This document shows positions 39,064-48,726 of a stretch of 64,000 bases of DNA, one piece after another; position 1 is the first letter of the stretch, and the number at the start of each line of letters is the position of its first letter. The notes beneath the pieces are model-generated. The model did not search any database. It worked only from the letters and a program-made list of their open reading frames with translations, and was not told the origin of the DNA. Position numbers and translations under genes: made by a program. The stretch comes from Primula veris (lineage: Eukaryota; Streptophyta; Magnoliopsida; Ericales; Primulaceae), in assembly GCA_963682055.1 (NCBI GenBank), contig OY821740.1, positions 13,416,814 to 13,480,813 on the forward strand. The letters are read 5' to 3'.

Positions 39064-40764
39064 AAAAAAAAGTTTTATTCTGAATTGTTTTCCAATTACC
39101 AAGTCTTTTATCTTTTTCAAATTGGAAAGGGTTAATAAAAAATAAAAAAAAGATATGTATTAATTTAAACTAACTAAAATCTTTTTTTTTTCTTACTTAT
39201 TATGTGTCTTTCTAAAATAGGTCAAAGATTCAAATTAAGAAATCACAATTGTTTAAATAATCAAATAACATCACTAAGTTACTAGTACAAAAGACTCGTT
39301 ATTTACTAAACTTTTTAGGAAGATGTCGAAAATCGAAATTTCAATTATTCTTACTCTTACAATAATTTATATCGAAACAGCACAAGCAGGAATAAAATAC
39401 TAAACAAAAAAAGATGAAATTTGGATATAAACCATAGAGTTATCTTAATTGAATAATAACTCCCTTTAATTTATTCAAAATAATTAATTAGTTCATTATG
39501 AAATTGATTAAATGCATCGGTTTCTAATGGTGTTAATTGGAATGATGACCTTATTTTGAAAATTGGGGATTTTTCTTTAATTCAGGAAGTTCATAAGTAT
39601 AACATTAAGCTTAGAACAGGTGAATATATTAGATATTGGCCTAATACAATTGATGGTAATTTCACTTGTAAAAATGCATTTCATCATTTTCGGCATACTC
39701 ATCCTGTTAATAAGATTTATCATCATATTTGGAATAATTATTTACCTACTAAAAGTTTTGTCTTCAATTGAAAACTCTGGAATAACGCTATTAAGTTAGA
39801 TAGTGATGTACATAAGGTTGGTATAACTTTAGCTAGTAAATGCATTTGGTGTACTGTTCATTATTTAGATACTGCAGATCACATGTTTACTAAAAATGGG
39901 GTTAGTCTAAAATTGTGGAATTATTTTAGTAATCTTTTTGGTTTTAAACTTATTTTGGAGTTCACTCTATTATTATTAAATGGTGTAATCATTTTCAGGA
40001 TAATACTCAAGTAGATAAATTAGCTAAGCTTCTTCCTTTTTTGATTAATTGGGAAATTTGGATTAATAGAAATAATTATATTCATAATAATGCTCCTTTT
40101 AGTGACACTACTATTGTTAAGAAAGTTCATAACTGGCTTAAACATCTTAATTTTTTGCTTTCTAACTGTTAACCTACTAATAGTTTTAACCTTCCCATTT
40201 TACATGCTTGTGATATTTCTATTAATAAAATTAAGACTAAAAGACCTATTGCTTTAACTTGGTCTCTTCACTCTAAGGAAAGACTGAAACTTAACATTGA
40301 TGGTTCTTCTTTCGGAAATCCTGAGACAGCTGAAAGTGGAGGGGTATTACGGGATGATCAGGGTAGTATTGTATTTACCTTTTATTCTCATTTAGGAATA
40401 CGAAATAACATATATGTTGAGTTAAGTGCTTTCTATATTGGCTTACAAATTTGCTACTCTCTAGACTTACATAATATTGATATAGAAACAGACTCTTTAT
40501 TAGTCAATAATTGGTGGAATTATCATACTAAACCTCATATTTCTTATACTAATATGTGGGAAGACACTTGTGCTCTAATGAATTTGGTTTGTTTTAGCTT
40601 GACTCATATTTATAGGGAAAAGAACAATGTGGCCGATCAGCTAGCAAAATTGGGATAAAAAATGCACTCTGAAACTTACCTAAGCTTGATGGAATTACCA
40701 AGAAGTGTATAAGCAACACAAGTGCTTGATCTTGATCTGTCTAGATTACCAAATTTCAGGATGT

Positions 40765-40925
40765 AATCAAGAATCATCCAATAAAAATGCAGATGTCTCA
40801 GACGATGAATGAATCAGAAGAGACAGAGGCGTGAGGAGAAGAAGCGCGAAAAGCACGAGAAGAGAAAGAAGCGACATTCTCGGGATTCAGGAGACATGAG
40901 AGAGATAATCCATTGGAACTAGAAA
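40765..40925 (+). other. Lys/Arg/Glu-rich coding-like segment of unknown origin
   Basis: Between the LINE stop and the LOG fragment lies a purine-rich stretch reading NQKRQRREEKKREKHEKRKK and RHSRDSGDMRER in the plus strand. It looks like the charged region of a nuclear or splicing-type protein. It could be a third captured transcript fragment or simply purine-rich DNA. The parent is not recognised. Confidence 0.35.
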
Positions 40926-40999
40926 AAGTGTACAAGCATTTATGGCTATGACTGCTTCTATCAAGAACAGGAACAAGCCAACCGATACTGGAGAAGGAC

Positions 41000-41320
41000 C
41001 TTGGAGATGAACGGCAGATATGGAAACCATAGAGGAGTTATTGGAGATGATAACATGGGCACAACCTAGTATTCATAAAATCCAGTTGGCCTGCTAAATG
41101 TTGATGGCTACTATAATTCTCTTCTTGCATTGTTTGATAATGGTGTTGAAGAAGGTTTCATCATGCCAAGGGCTCGGGATATAGTCTTATCTGCTCCAAC
41201 TGCCAAAGATCTTCTAGAAAAAATGGAGCAATATACTTCTTCACATGATTATGCTGCCCCTCATGAAAGCTGGCATATGGAACAGCTGGTCAATTGCACA
41301 AGTGATCAGGAGCAGTAGCC
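41000..41320 (+). pseudogene. LOG: Captured fragment of a LOG cytokinin-activating gene
   Basis: LOG enzymes (cytokinin riboside 5'-monophosphate phosphoribohydrolases) release active cytokinin bases. The fragment covers the C-terminal third: a frameshifted form of PGGYGT-MEELLEMITW (41010-41060), then with one more shift [46 protein letters not shown] and HESWHMEQL, and a natural-looking stop at 41316-41318. Sequence on both sides of ITW-AQ reads on with no intron visible in this piece. The N-terminal nucleotide-binding part is absent. It lies in the same orientation as the surrounding LINE. Assignment from memory of LOG1/LOG8 C-termini. Confidence 0.82.
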
Positions 41321-41399
41321 TAAATGAATAATTTTCATCATCATTTTGTTTGGAACATGATATTCATAGAGTCATACTACACGACCACTATCTCGCCCA

Positions 41400-41660
41400 T
41401 TACATTTTGAGACCAGGATTGAAGAACTTGATGGGCTTGCCGTTGGAGCTACTGTGTTACTTAACATTATGTTTGTGGGCCTATTTCAGGAGCATCGATG
41501 AACCCAACTAGAAGTTTGGGACCAGCGATTGCACATTACCATTTTAAGGGAATATGGATATACATAGTCGGGCCTATTACCGGGGCAGTTGCAGGAGCTT
41601 GGGTAACGAGTATTCTTGCCATTCGAAGAAACCTCTGCCATTACCAAATGGAGTCGGTTG
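41400..41660 (+). pseudogene. Captured fragment of a NIP-type aquaporin
   Basis: Encodes the second half of a NOD26-like intrinsic protein channel: [16 protein letters not shown], then with a 1-base shift [19 protein letters not shown] and [18 protein letters not shown]. The second pore box NPA reads NPT here. The shift falls between MF and GPISG, so no protein is made. Same orientation as the LINE and the LOG fragment. Parent subfamily (NIP1-like) is a guess. Confidence 0.82.
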
Positions 41661-42401
41661 CGATCCACATTAGTTCACGGAGCAATCGGTAAACATTTTA
41701 GAGAGAAGACGTGAAATTCAGTGTTTCTCTTAGAGGAAACTGCTTAATTTGGACGATGACATGTTCTTAAAACCTGTATTGTAGTATAATTACTTTTTAT
41801 AAATATATATATATATAGTTAGCATGCATTTAGGCTAATTTGGTGTAACTTTAGTCTCGTAATTTGCTAACTATGGTTCAGTTAGTTGTATTCTCGGTCT
41901 AGAAGGTTTATTTTGTAATTTGGTTTCTATTACTTATTGTTAATCTGGGTAAGGTCCCATTTGTTAATTAATGAAAGTTGACGGATTGATTAAAAAATAA
42001 AAATGCATCGGATCCTATTTAAATAAAACATGTTTACAGGAAGGAATCCACGATATGTTTTTTTTTTTGAAATTAAAATAAAAAATTACTAAAATATCGT
42101 TTATAAAGCTATGCTATATATAATTACTAATTTCATTAGAATTTGTAGAATTTGTAAATTGCAATTCAGTGTATTTTTTTTTAAAGATCATGGTCAATTA
42201 AAAATAACATGATGACATATCATATATATTTTTGTTTGAGAAATTTTTTATTCTATTTTAAAAAATATTTTTTAGAGTTTTTTAAAAAGATAATGCTATA
42301 AAGAAAAAAAATTGGTAATAACTATAATAAAAAATGACTTCTTTTGAACAACAGATGTCTTTCACATCCAACAGAATAGTGAGTAATCTTTTTATTTTCA
42401 A

Positions 42402-42555
42402 ATGGCAGTTCCAAAAAAACGCATTTCGATATCAAAAAAAACGTATTCGTAAAAATATTTGGAAAAAAAAAGGATATTGGGCGGGTTTAAAAGCCTTTTC
42501 GTTGGGAAAATCTCTTTCCACTGGTCGGTCAAAAAAAAATTTTGTGCGACAATAA
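42402..42555 (+). pseudogene. rpl32: NUPT copy of rpl32 with frameshift
   Basis: Plastid ribosomal protein L32 of the large subunit. Starts ATGGCAGTTCCAAAAAAACG ([11 protein letters not shown]). An extra A in the A-run near 42435-42442 shifts the frame, so the start frame hits TAA after 16 codons. The rest is in the other frame ([35 protein letters not shown]). The length, 154 nt, is one base more than a multiple of three. Homopolymer slippage is usual decay for plastid DNA in the nucleus. Confidence 0.94.
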
Positions 42556-42780
42556 AATAAGTAATAAAAAATTGTGATAATTTGAATCTACGCGACTCAA
42601 AAAGTTGTCGAATTTTATGGAGACTATAAAATGAATTATTTTCATTATCTATTGTTTTGACCTAATCAATATGAAATTCTTTTTGCATTCGAGTCTTATA
42701 ATTTGCAAAATACTAATTTTTTATTATTGAATTCGTAAAAAACTAAAAAATAAAAAATATATTTTTTAAGTTCTATCCCC

Positions 42781-43794
42781 CACTACAAAAATATCACAAT
42801 TTAGGGACGGCAATCCATGTCACTAACATGTCACTAAATAGGGCTTGCGATAACTTAGTGACGGTAAACGGACTGTCACAGTTTGGTGACAGCAAGTAGG
42901 GGCGTCACTAAAATTGGTGACAGTACAATGACGGAAAGGGCCGTCGCTATGGGTATTTCTGGAAACAACTAGTTGTCGTCACCAGCCCGTCGCAACTGTC
43001 GTCAATGAGCAAGCCAAATGATTTAATAAATATTTTGAAATTAGTAAATTTGTTTCTGTCGGTGAGCGGTCGATAGTCATATGAAACATTATAGAGAGCA
43101 ATCGATTAATAATACAATTATTTGAAATTGTATTGTATTAATTAAAATTTTATTCTTTAACAAACAAAAAATTACACAAGTAATTACTAAAAAATTAATC
43201 TTAACACAAACATTCAAAAGGTAAAAAAGAATCTACATAAAAGAATTACACTTTTATCTTAATGGTATCGCTAAACAAAGAAGATTAATAACAAATTCGT
43301 CATTGTGGACTGAACTAGGTGCTTATGATTGTTTGAAGTTTGGAAATGATATTTGAAGTCTGGAGGCGCTTCTATTTATAGAAATGTAATGGTGGATATT
43401 TCTGACGAATTTTTCAGTCGGTAAATCATCCATAAAATTAAGTCGGTAAAAGCGGTCAGTAGTTGTCACATAGCGACCGATTATGTTTCAGTTGCAATTT
43501 GTTAATTCAATTCCGACTATTATTTTAGTCAGTAGATTTCCAAATAAAAGCAGTCGTTAAAAACAGCCGCTAATCGACAAATAGCGACCATTTACATTTT
43601 AGTCGCAATTTGTTAGTCTAGTACCGACTACTATTTCAGTCCGTAAAATCCCGACCGAATTCAGTTATTAAAAACAGTCGATAATCGTCATATAACGACT
43701 ATTTCACGTTACGGCCGTTATTTGCTTGGAATATAAGCGACCCCTTTTATTTGGTCGCTATTTTCGTTGGCTAAACCGTACTTTTCTAGTAGTG
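42781..43794. mobile_element. CACTA-like non-autonomous element(s)
   Basis: The left end is CACTACAAAAATATC and the right end TTTTCTAGTAGTG, both CACTA-type termini. Many GTCACTAA, GTCGCTAT and GTCGGTAAA motifs lie in between in both orientations. Flanks differ (CCC and TTA), so there is no 3-bp duplication. It may be two elements joined or one with a deleted end. No transposase frame. It marks the right border of the plastid DNA. Confidence 0.62.
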
Positions 43795-44641
43795 TTAGTA
43801 GCTAATAGGAGATGAGAGACACGTGAAGTGTTTGAATCGATAAGGTTAGTACTATGAGTGAGAATATAAAACGTAATCATGAATTATTAATAGGGCCTAA
43901 TAGATTAAAAGGCATTAATTTGTAGAGTTACAAATACTTTTATAGGTATGCAGATCGTGTGTGTTTGTCTTACTGTTTTGAAATATCTCATTCATTTGTG
44001 GGGGTTACATTTGTAGTGTAATGCTAGTAATAAAGCTATTAACTAAAAATGAATGGTATGCTATCACTTGAGTTTGGTATGGATTGAAAACGTAAACTTG
44101 GGGTGAATCATAATAAATGTCATTAAATAGTTTGTGGTTTATTTTACATTTATAGTACAAATATATTGAGGTAGGAGCAAAATACGTTTTTGTTGTGCTC
44201 AGTGCCGTCTCCAACATTTTAGAGGCCCAAATTAAACTCGAAAAAAGGTCTTAATGTAGAATATTAAAAAATCTTTTTTTTAATATTCTTTGGAATTAAT
44301 AGATATTTTTCATTATAACCTTTTTAATTAGACCATGTTTACATCAAGCTATTTTAATTGGATTTTGTGCCTTAAGTTTAATAACATCAGTATTGTTATT
44401 TTTTAGTTTCACGTTTGGGTTAATGTAGACTTGGTCCAAATATTAGAAGAATTGATAAAACATGGGATCATTCATTTCATTTATTTCATAAACTACATGG
44501 CTTAGTAAATTCTATGTGACTTGCTAGGTCACACATTAATTTATAAAGCAATTATTAATACTTTTATACCTCCATTTGCGTTATATTTATCTGCATATAG
44601 AGTACTCTCACATTGTATTAAAGGGTCAGATTTATTTATAG
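43795..44641. other. Intergenic DNA
   Basis: AT-rich, with no gene or defined element recognised. Confidence 0.4.
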
Positions 44642-44646
44642 AGAGT

Positions 44647-45332
44647 TGGCGAGCTTGATTTTCTTCCCAAGCTCGACTTAATCAATTTCGCGTTGGCTCC
44701 GATCTTTCGAGGCGGTCAGGTATGCTCCGGCGGTCAGGTGGTCTACGTGCCTGCACAAGGAACGAACAGGGGCCCGGGGTTGTTGCCGGGTTTTTCCTCT
44801 CCAACGATCAAGTCAGTATCGGTGTTAACTGAAAGTAGGAATATAATTAAGGATGAGGGACCGGGCCGGTTACAGGTCGATGTATCGAGTGGTACAGATA
44901 GTGTTCAGGGGGTCCGGGTTGTTTAAGCTTTATCTCTCCTCTCTGTCTTTTTCTGTCCCCCTCTAAGTAGGATTAGGGGGGGTATTTATAGTGAGGTTCA
45001 GAGGTGTATTAACCCTTGGATCACTGTACTGTAAGATGTTGATTCAACGGCGTCAGAGTCATTTATGACTCTGACAAGGGTACTGTCCTTTCCCGGGGCC
45101 CACAGGAGGTGTCCTGTGATTGGGCCACGTCGGTGAAACGTCAGGAGGGTCCCCCAAGGGAGCAGCAGCATTAATTGGGGAAGCGTACTTGACACGCTTC
45201 TTTGGGCCGGCCTCAGCACGGCTCGGCCCTCCCAATCCGGGGCGTCGCATCATTCAGGGTTGATGAGGCCCGGACGGCCCGCTTTGGGGGCGTTATTGCC
45301 TCGAATGAGGGGATGCTGACATTCCCTCGCCA
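44647..45332 (-). mobile_element. Solo LTR of the Tat-type gypsy family (antisense)
   Basis: 686 bp, reverse-oriented copy of the LTR at 50101 and 59048. Plus-strand ends are TGGCGAGCTTGATTTTC and ATTCCCTCGCCA. It is flanked by AGAGT on both sides (44642-44646 and 45333-45337). With no internal region it is the product of LTR-LTR recombination after an independent insertion. Confidence 0.95.
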
Positions 45333-45337
45333 AGAGT

Positions 45338-46218
45338 TACGTCATTTATATAGAGTTAAATATAGAAAATGATCAATTCAGGTAAGTGAGTAATCTTTTA
45401 TTTTGGCCGTTCATCTTTCACTCTTGTAACAGTCCATAAGCATTTAGTACCCATAATATTCATATACTTATATAAATACACATGATAGAGAAAGCTAGTA
45501 TTTTTTTTGAAATGAGAGGAAGCTAGCTAGTTTGGTACGTCGTCTTTTCTGAGGTATATACTTACTAGAGTAAATTATAAATATATGTATATAATGGTGC
45601 AAGATAGTGCAAGAACATAATGTTGGGTAAGGAAGAAAAGTTTTTGTTAAGGAAGTTTAGTTGTTCACAGGATCACAGTAGCTTGATTAGGTTCTATCGT
45701 ATTAGGGTAGTTTTTTCTTACTATCCAGTTACATACTTTGTTATAAGTATTACATGCTCATTTTATTACTTTCAAGTACCATTTATATATATACGTATTG
45801 ATATTTTTATATCATTACAAAAAAAAATTAAAGATGAGTTTATTTTGGGAGGTCCGAAAAGATAGCAGTTTACGTCAGAGAGTCCGACAAAGAAAAAGAG
45901 TTTTAAGTCGAGAGTCCGACAAAGATATGAGTTTATTTCGGGGAGTCCGAAAAAAAATAAGTTTATTTTAGGGAGTACGAAAAGAAATAATAAAAGATAC
46001 AGATATATTAATTTAATGATTCTTAAAGTAATTTTTTTAAGAAAAGTTTTACACTATTATTATGCATTGGTAATTTTTACTAAACTCAACTGTTTGTTTT
46101 GAAAGAAATAAAAGAAAAGGGTAAAACTTATTTTTGTCTCATGTTATTATTGTAATGCTTTATTACTAACTAAGCTCGTTTAGCGTACCCCTTGATTTTA
46201 AAACTTTTTGCCACAAAA
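45338..46218. other. Intergenic DNA with a short minisatellite
   Basis: Between 45835 and 45985 about five irregular units of 31-33 bp, each with AGTTTATTT or a variant followed by GGGAGTCCGAAAA or GAGAGTCCGACAAAG, are arrayed head to tail. Nothing else was recognised. Confidence 0.65.
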
Positions 46219-46226
46219 GTGATATG

Positions 46227-47091
46227 TAGGGGTGGGTTAGGGTCGGGAACCGGCCCGTAAACGCTCAACCCGTATCCCGACCAAATTATTTTTGGAAGTG
46301 AAAAAAAAATTCTGATCCCGATCCTGACAAAAGTCGGGACCCGACTTTTTCAGGACCCAAATTTTCGGGATCCCGTAGGGTCGGGATAGGTTTATCCCGA
46401 ATCTCCGGACATATTTTTTTATTTTACGACGACGTCATTTTTTATTAACAATTTTCATTTGAGAAGCCTAAACATGTTATTAACACGAAAAATCATCCTA
46501 CTTTAAAAATAAAATTCCTAATAAATGAAATAAGAAATTAACATTTAGTAGAAAAAATAGTGTGAAACTACAAATAATGTAGTAGATAAAAAAATTTATA
46601 CATTTTTTATCAGATTCTTTTAGTATTTAGTTTTGTTCACACAAGCAATAATTATCATACTAATTAGATACATTATTATTATATTTTTTATAATCGGAAA
46701 ATAACAATATAATTTTTTAATTTAAGTATATTTTTTATTTTAATAGTTTCATATATTTAAAAGTACAAATCTATATTAAACTTGTATAATTATAACTAAA
46801 ATATAAAACAAAAAGGATTGTATCTCATATGATAGAGTGCGTGCTTAAATTGCATGTTAGAGGTACACGGTTCGATTCTCATCATTTGCATTTGATATAA
46901 ATTAATTTATATTTTTATATAAAATATAAATTAATTAAAAAATCGGGTCAGGTCGGATCAGAACACCCGACGAAATCAAAATTGTCACCCGATCCCGAAG
47001 TTTGTCAGGTCGGGACAAAACCCGACATTTTCGGGTCGGAAAATTTTGGGTCGGGTGCGGGTCGGGATTTCGGAATTTTTTCCCAGCCCTA
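46227..47091. mobile_element. Non-autonomous hAT element
   Basis: 865 bp with termini TAGGGGTGGG and CCCAGCCCTA and an exact 8-bp duplication GTGATATG (46219-46226 and 47092-47099), the hAT signature. Arms of several hundred bp consist of CCCGAC/GTCGGG-rich inverted sequence. No transposase. Confidence 0.95.
46815..46892 (+). other. tRNA-Ala-like relic inside the hAT element
   Basis: GGATTGTATCTCATATGATA, AGAGTGCGTGCTT, GAGGTAC and GGTTCGATTCTCATC follow the order of a plant tRNA-Ala (A box, anticodon arm, B box). The anticodon stem-loop is enlarged and disrupted. A degenerate tRNA pseudogene or SINE head; not a functional tRNA. Confidence 0.5.
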
Positions 47092-47244
47092 GTGATATGT
47101 TATTTAGCATTTAAGTCGAGTTAGTGGAGAATAGATATATCTCATAGGATTATATGTGAAATTTCCGCTGCGTTTATATTTGTTTATCTTGTAAGATTTA
47201 AATGTGTAATATCAATTTGTATAAAAGTACTGAAAAATGTTATA

Positions 47245-47759
47245 CTCCATCCGTTCCTAATTAATTGTTCTCTACGAAATTACGTGTAATTTTAACCGGC
47301 TTATAATATATATTAAAATTGTCGAAATGAAAATTTTTGAGAACCGAGGAAATATTTAGTTGATAAGTTATTTTAAAATATGTATTATTTAATTCAGGAT
47401 TTGTTTAAGACGTGGTCCTATGATATCCACCGAATCCAGGATGTTACAATTTTGGATCGAAAATCTAGGGATACAATCATTTTCCCTTTTATCATACCAC
47501 TACCAGGCTGTGGTAGTCCCCATTTCAATTTATTATTCCACTTGCTAAATCCAACCAATTCAGTGTAAACAAAAAAAAAAAAAAACGGTAGGTATGAATA
47601 ATTAATTTTCTATGTACTTTTCAAGTTGTCTCTTAATTTTTCAAAAAAGTTAATGTAGCAAATAAATAAATGTAATTTTTCACCTAGAAAATTATTTCCA
47701 TGTATTAAATTGAACTTATTAAAATGAAAACATGTGCTTATAGTTTGGAACGGAGGGGA
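47245..47759. mobile_element. Stowaway-like MITE with internal insertion
   Basis: Starts CTCCATCCGTTCCTAATTAA after TA and ends TTTGGAACGGAGGGGA before TA. The left 110 bp is clearly related to the MITE at 656 (TCTACGAAATTACGTGTAATT, CCGGCTTATAAT). At 515 bp it is twice the normal size, and the middle (about 47350-47640) is unrelated and contains a 15-A run, perhaps a retroposed insert. Confidence 0.7.
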
Positions 47760-48726
47760 TAAGTACTACCATTATTTTGTTTTTCTTCTGGCTAATTATA
47801 CTTCGGACTTTTATTGTTTTTTTTTTTTTTGAAAGGTCGGACTTTTATTGTTTACTCCGTGCAAATTGTGTGATGCAAACTAACCCACATATACATTTGC
47901 ACATTGTCCATGAATTAATACTTCCTTCTTAATAATTACTCCATATAAAAAGGTGACCATACCGGTCCCTGTTGGTAGATGTTACTCATTTTGGCATTGC
48001 TGTTTTATTTTCAACAAAGCTTTTTACCGGTAAATTACACGAGCCAGGAAATTTACAATAAATGGGCTGACATATAATTATATCTGTATCATAATAAACT
48101 GGTAGTTAGGTGGAGTAATTAAGTTCAATATATAAATATAAAATTTAAAACAATTGTGATGGAGCTGGCCCGATACCTGCATTTTCGTGGAAATTTGAGA
48201 ATTGTTATTCTCGCAACCATGTCTTGTTTTAGATATACGTACGTACTAATCCAGTATATAACTAATGTGAATATCGAGATAAAAGCTTGATTTCTTTTAC
48301 TTATTTATACTTGTACCTCTGCTTGAAAACTATCCGTCCAATGCATAAAATCTCTTTTTCTTACTCCCTTATGCCAAAAGAAATAAAATAGTTGAAAAGT
48401 TAAGACTTTGTCGATTAATACGCTAAATATTTTACGTGTTAGCGAAGTACACTTGCAAGACGAATTAGTTACGCTTTCACGTTTAAAAACAAATTTAAAC
48501 TCATATCGATCGACTATGACTTAGGAAAATCCTAGTTTGTATTGAGTTTTCTTATACTATTTAACTAAGGAAGTGTTTGATTACAAATGAAAAAAAAAAA
48601 GGGTAGTTAGGGAAGTGTTAAAAGAGAGGAATGACGTCCGTACAGTAGTCCATCCTATATATATTAAATATGAAATAGTTAGTATTCCATATACGTAGCT
48701 ACTCGTCTCATCAAAGGTAAGAAAAA
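47760..48726 (+). promoter_or_regulatory. Upstream region of the UGT gene
   Basis: About 1 kb of AT-rich DNA upstream of the glycosyltransferase start codon. TATATATATT near 48656-48665 is the best TATA candidate, about 65 bp before ATG. No other motif is claimed. Confidence 0.4.

Larger units (their letters stand above)
39521..42000 (+). mobile_element. 5'-truncated LINE carrying LOG and NIP gene fragments
   Basis: A 2.48-kb unit flanked by the 11-bp duplication AAATGCATCGG (39510-39520 and 42001-42011) and ending in an A-rich tail (TTAAAAAATAA), inserted in plastid spacer. The 5' part, 39540-40658, is LINE ORF2 C-terminus: zinc-finger RVT region (YWPNTIDGNFTCKNAF, then a TGA where Trp is expected) and RNase H (LKLNIDGSSFGNPETAESGG, VELSAFYIGL, IETDSLLV, HIYREKNNVADQLAKLG, stop). 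From about 40760 to 41700 the sequence is not LINE but sense-oriented host-gene fragments. The last 250 bp look like a LINE 3' UTR. Confidence 0.9.
34139..42780 (+). other. Nuclear plastid insertion (NUPT), IR/SSC junction
   Basis: A transferred chloroplast segment in four pieces: about 34139-34701, 36122-36594, 36997-39520 and 42001-42780. The order trnN-GUU (minus), spacer, ndhF (minus), rpl32 (plus) is the plastid order around the IRb/SSC border. The pieces are split by a solo-LTR-like unit, a MITE and a LINE, each with features of nuclear insertion. Both protein genes carry frameshifts. Together these show nuclear rather than chloroplast DNA. The left edge is estimated from where LINE similarity stops. 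Confidence 0.93.

Noticed and set aside
34139..42780. True chloroplast sequence or assembly contamination
   Set aside because: Nuclear transposons with target duplications interrupt it and ndhF and rpl32 carry frameshifts, so it is nuclear plastid DNA.
46815..46892. Functional nuclear tRNA-Ala gene
   Set aside because: The anticodon arm is expanded and stems are mismatched, and it lies inside a hAT element.
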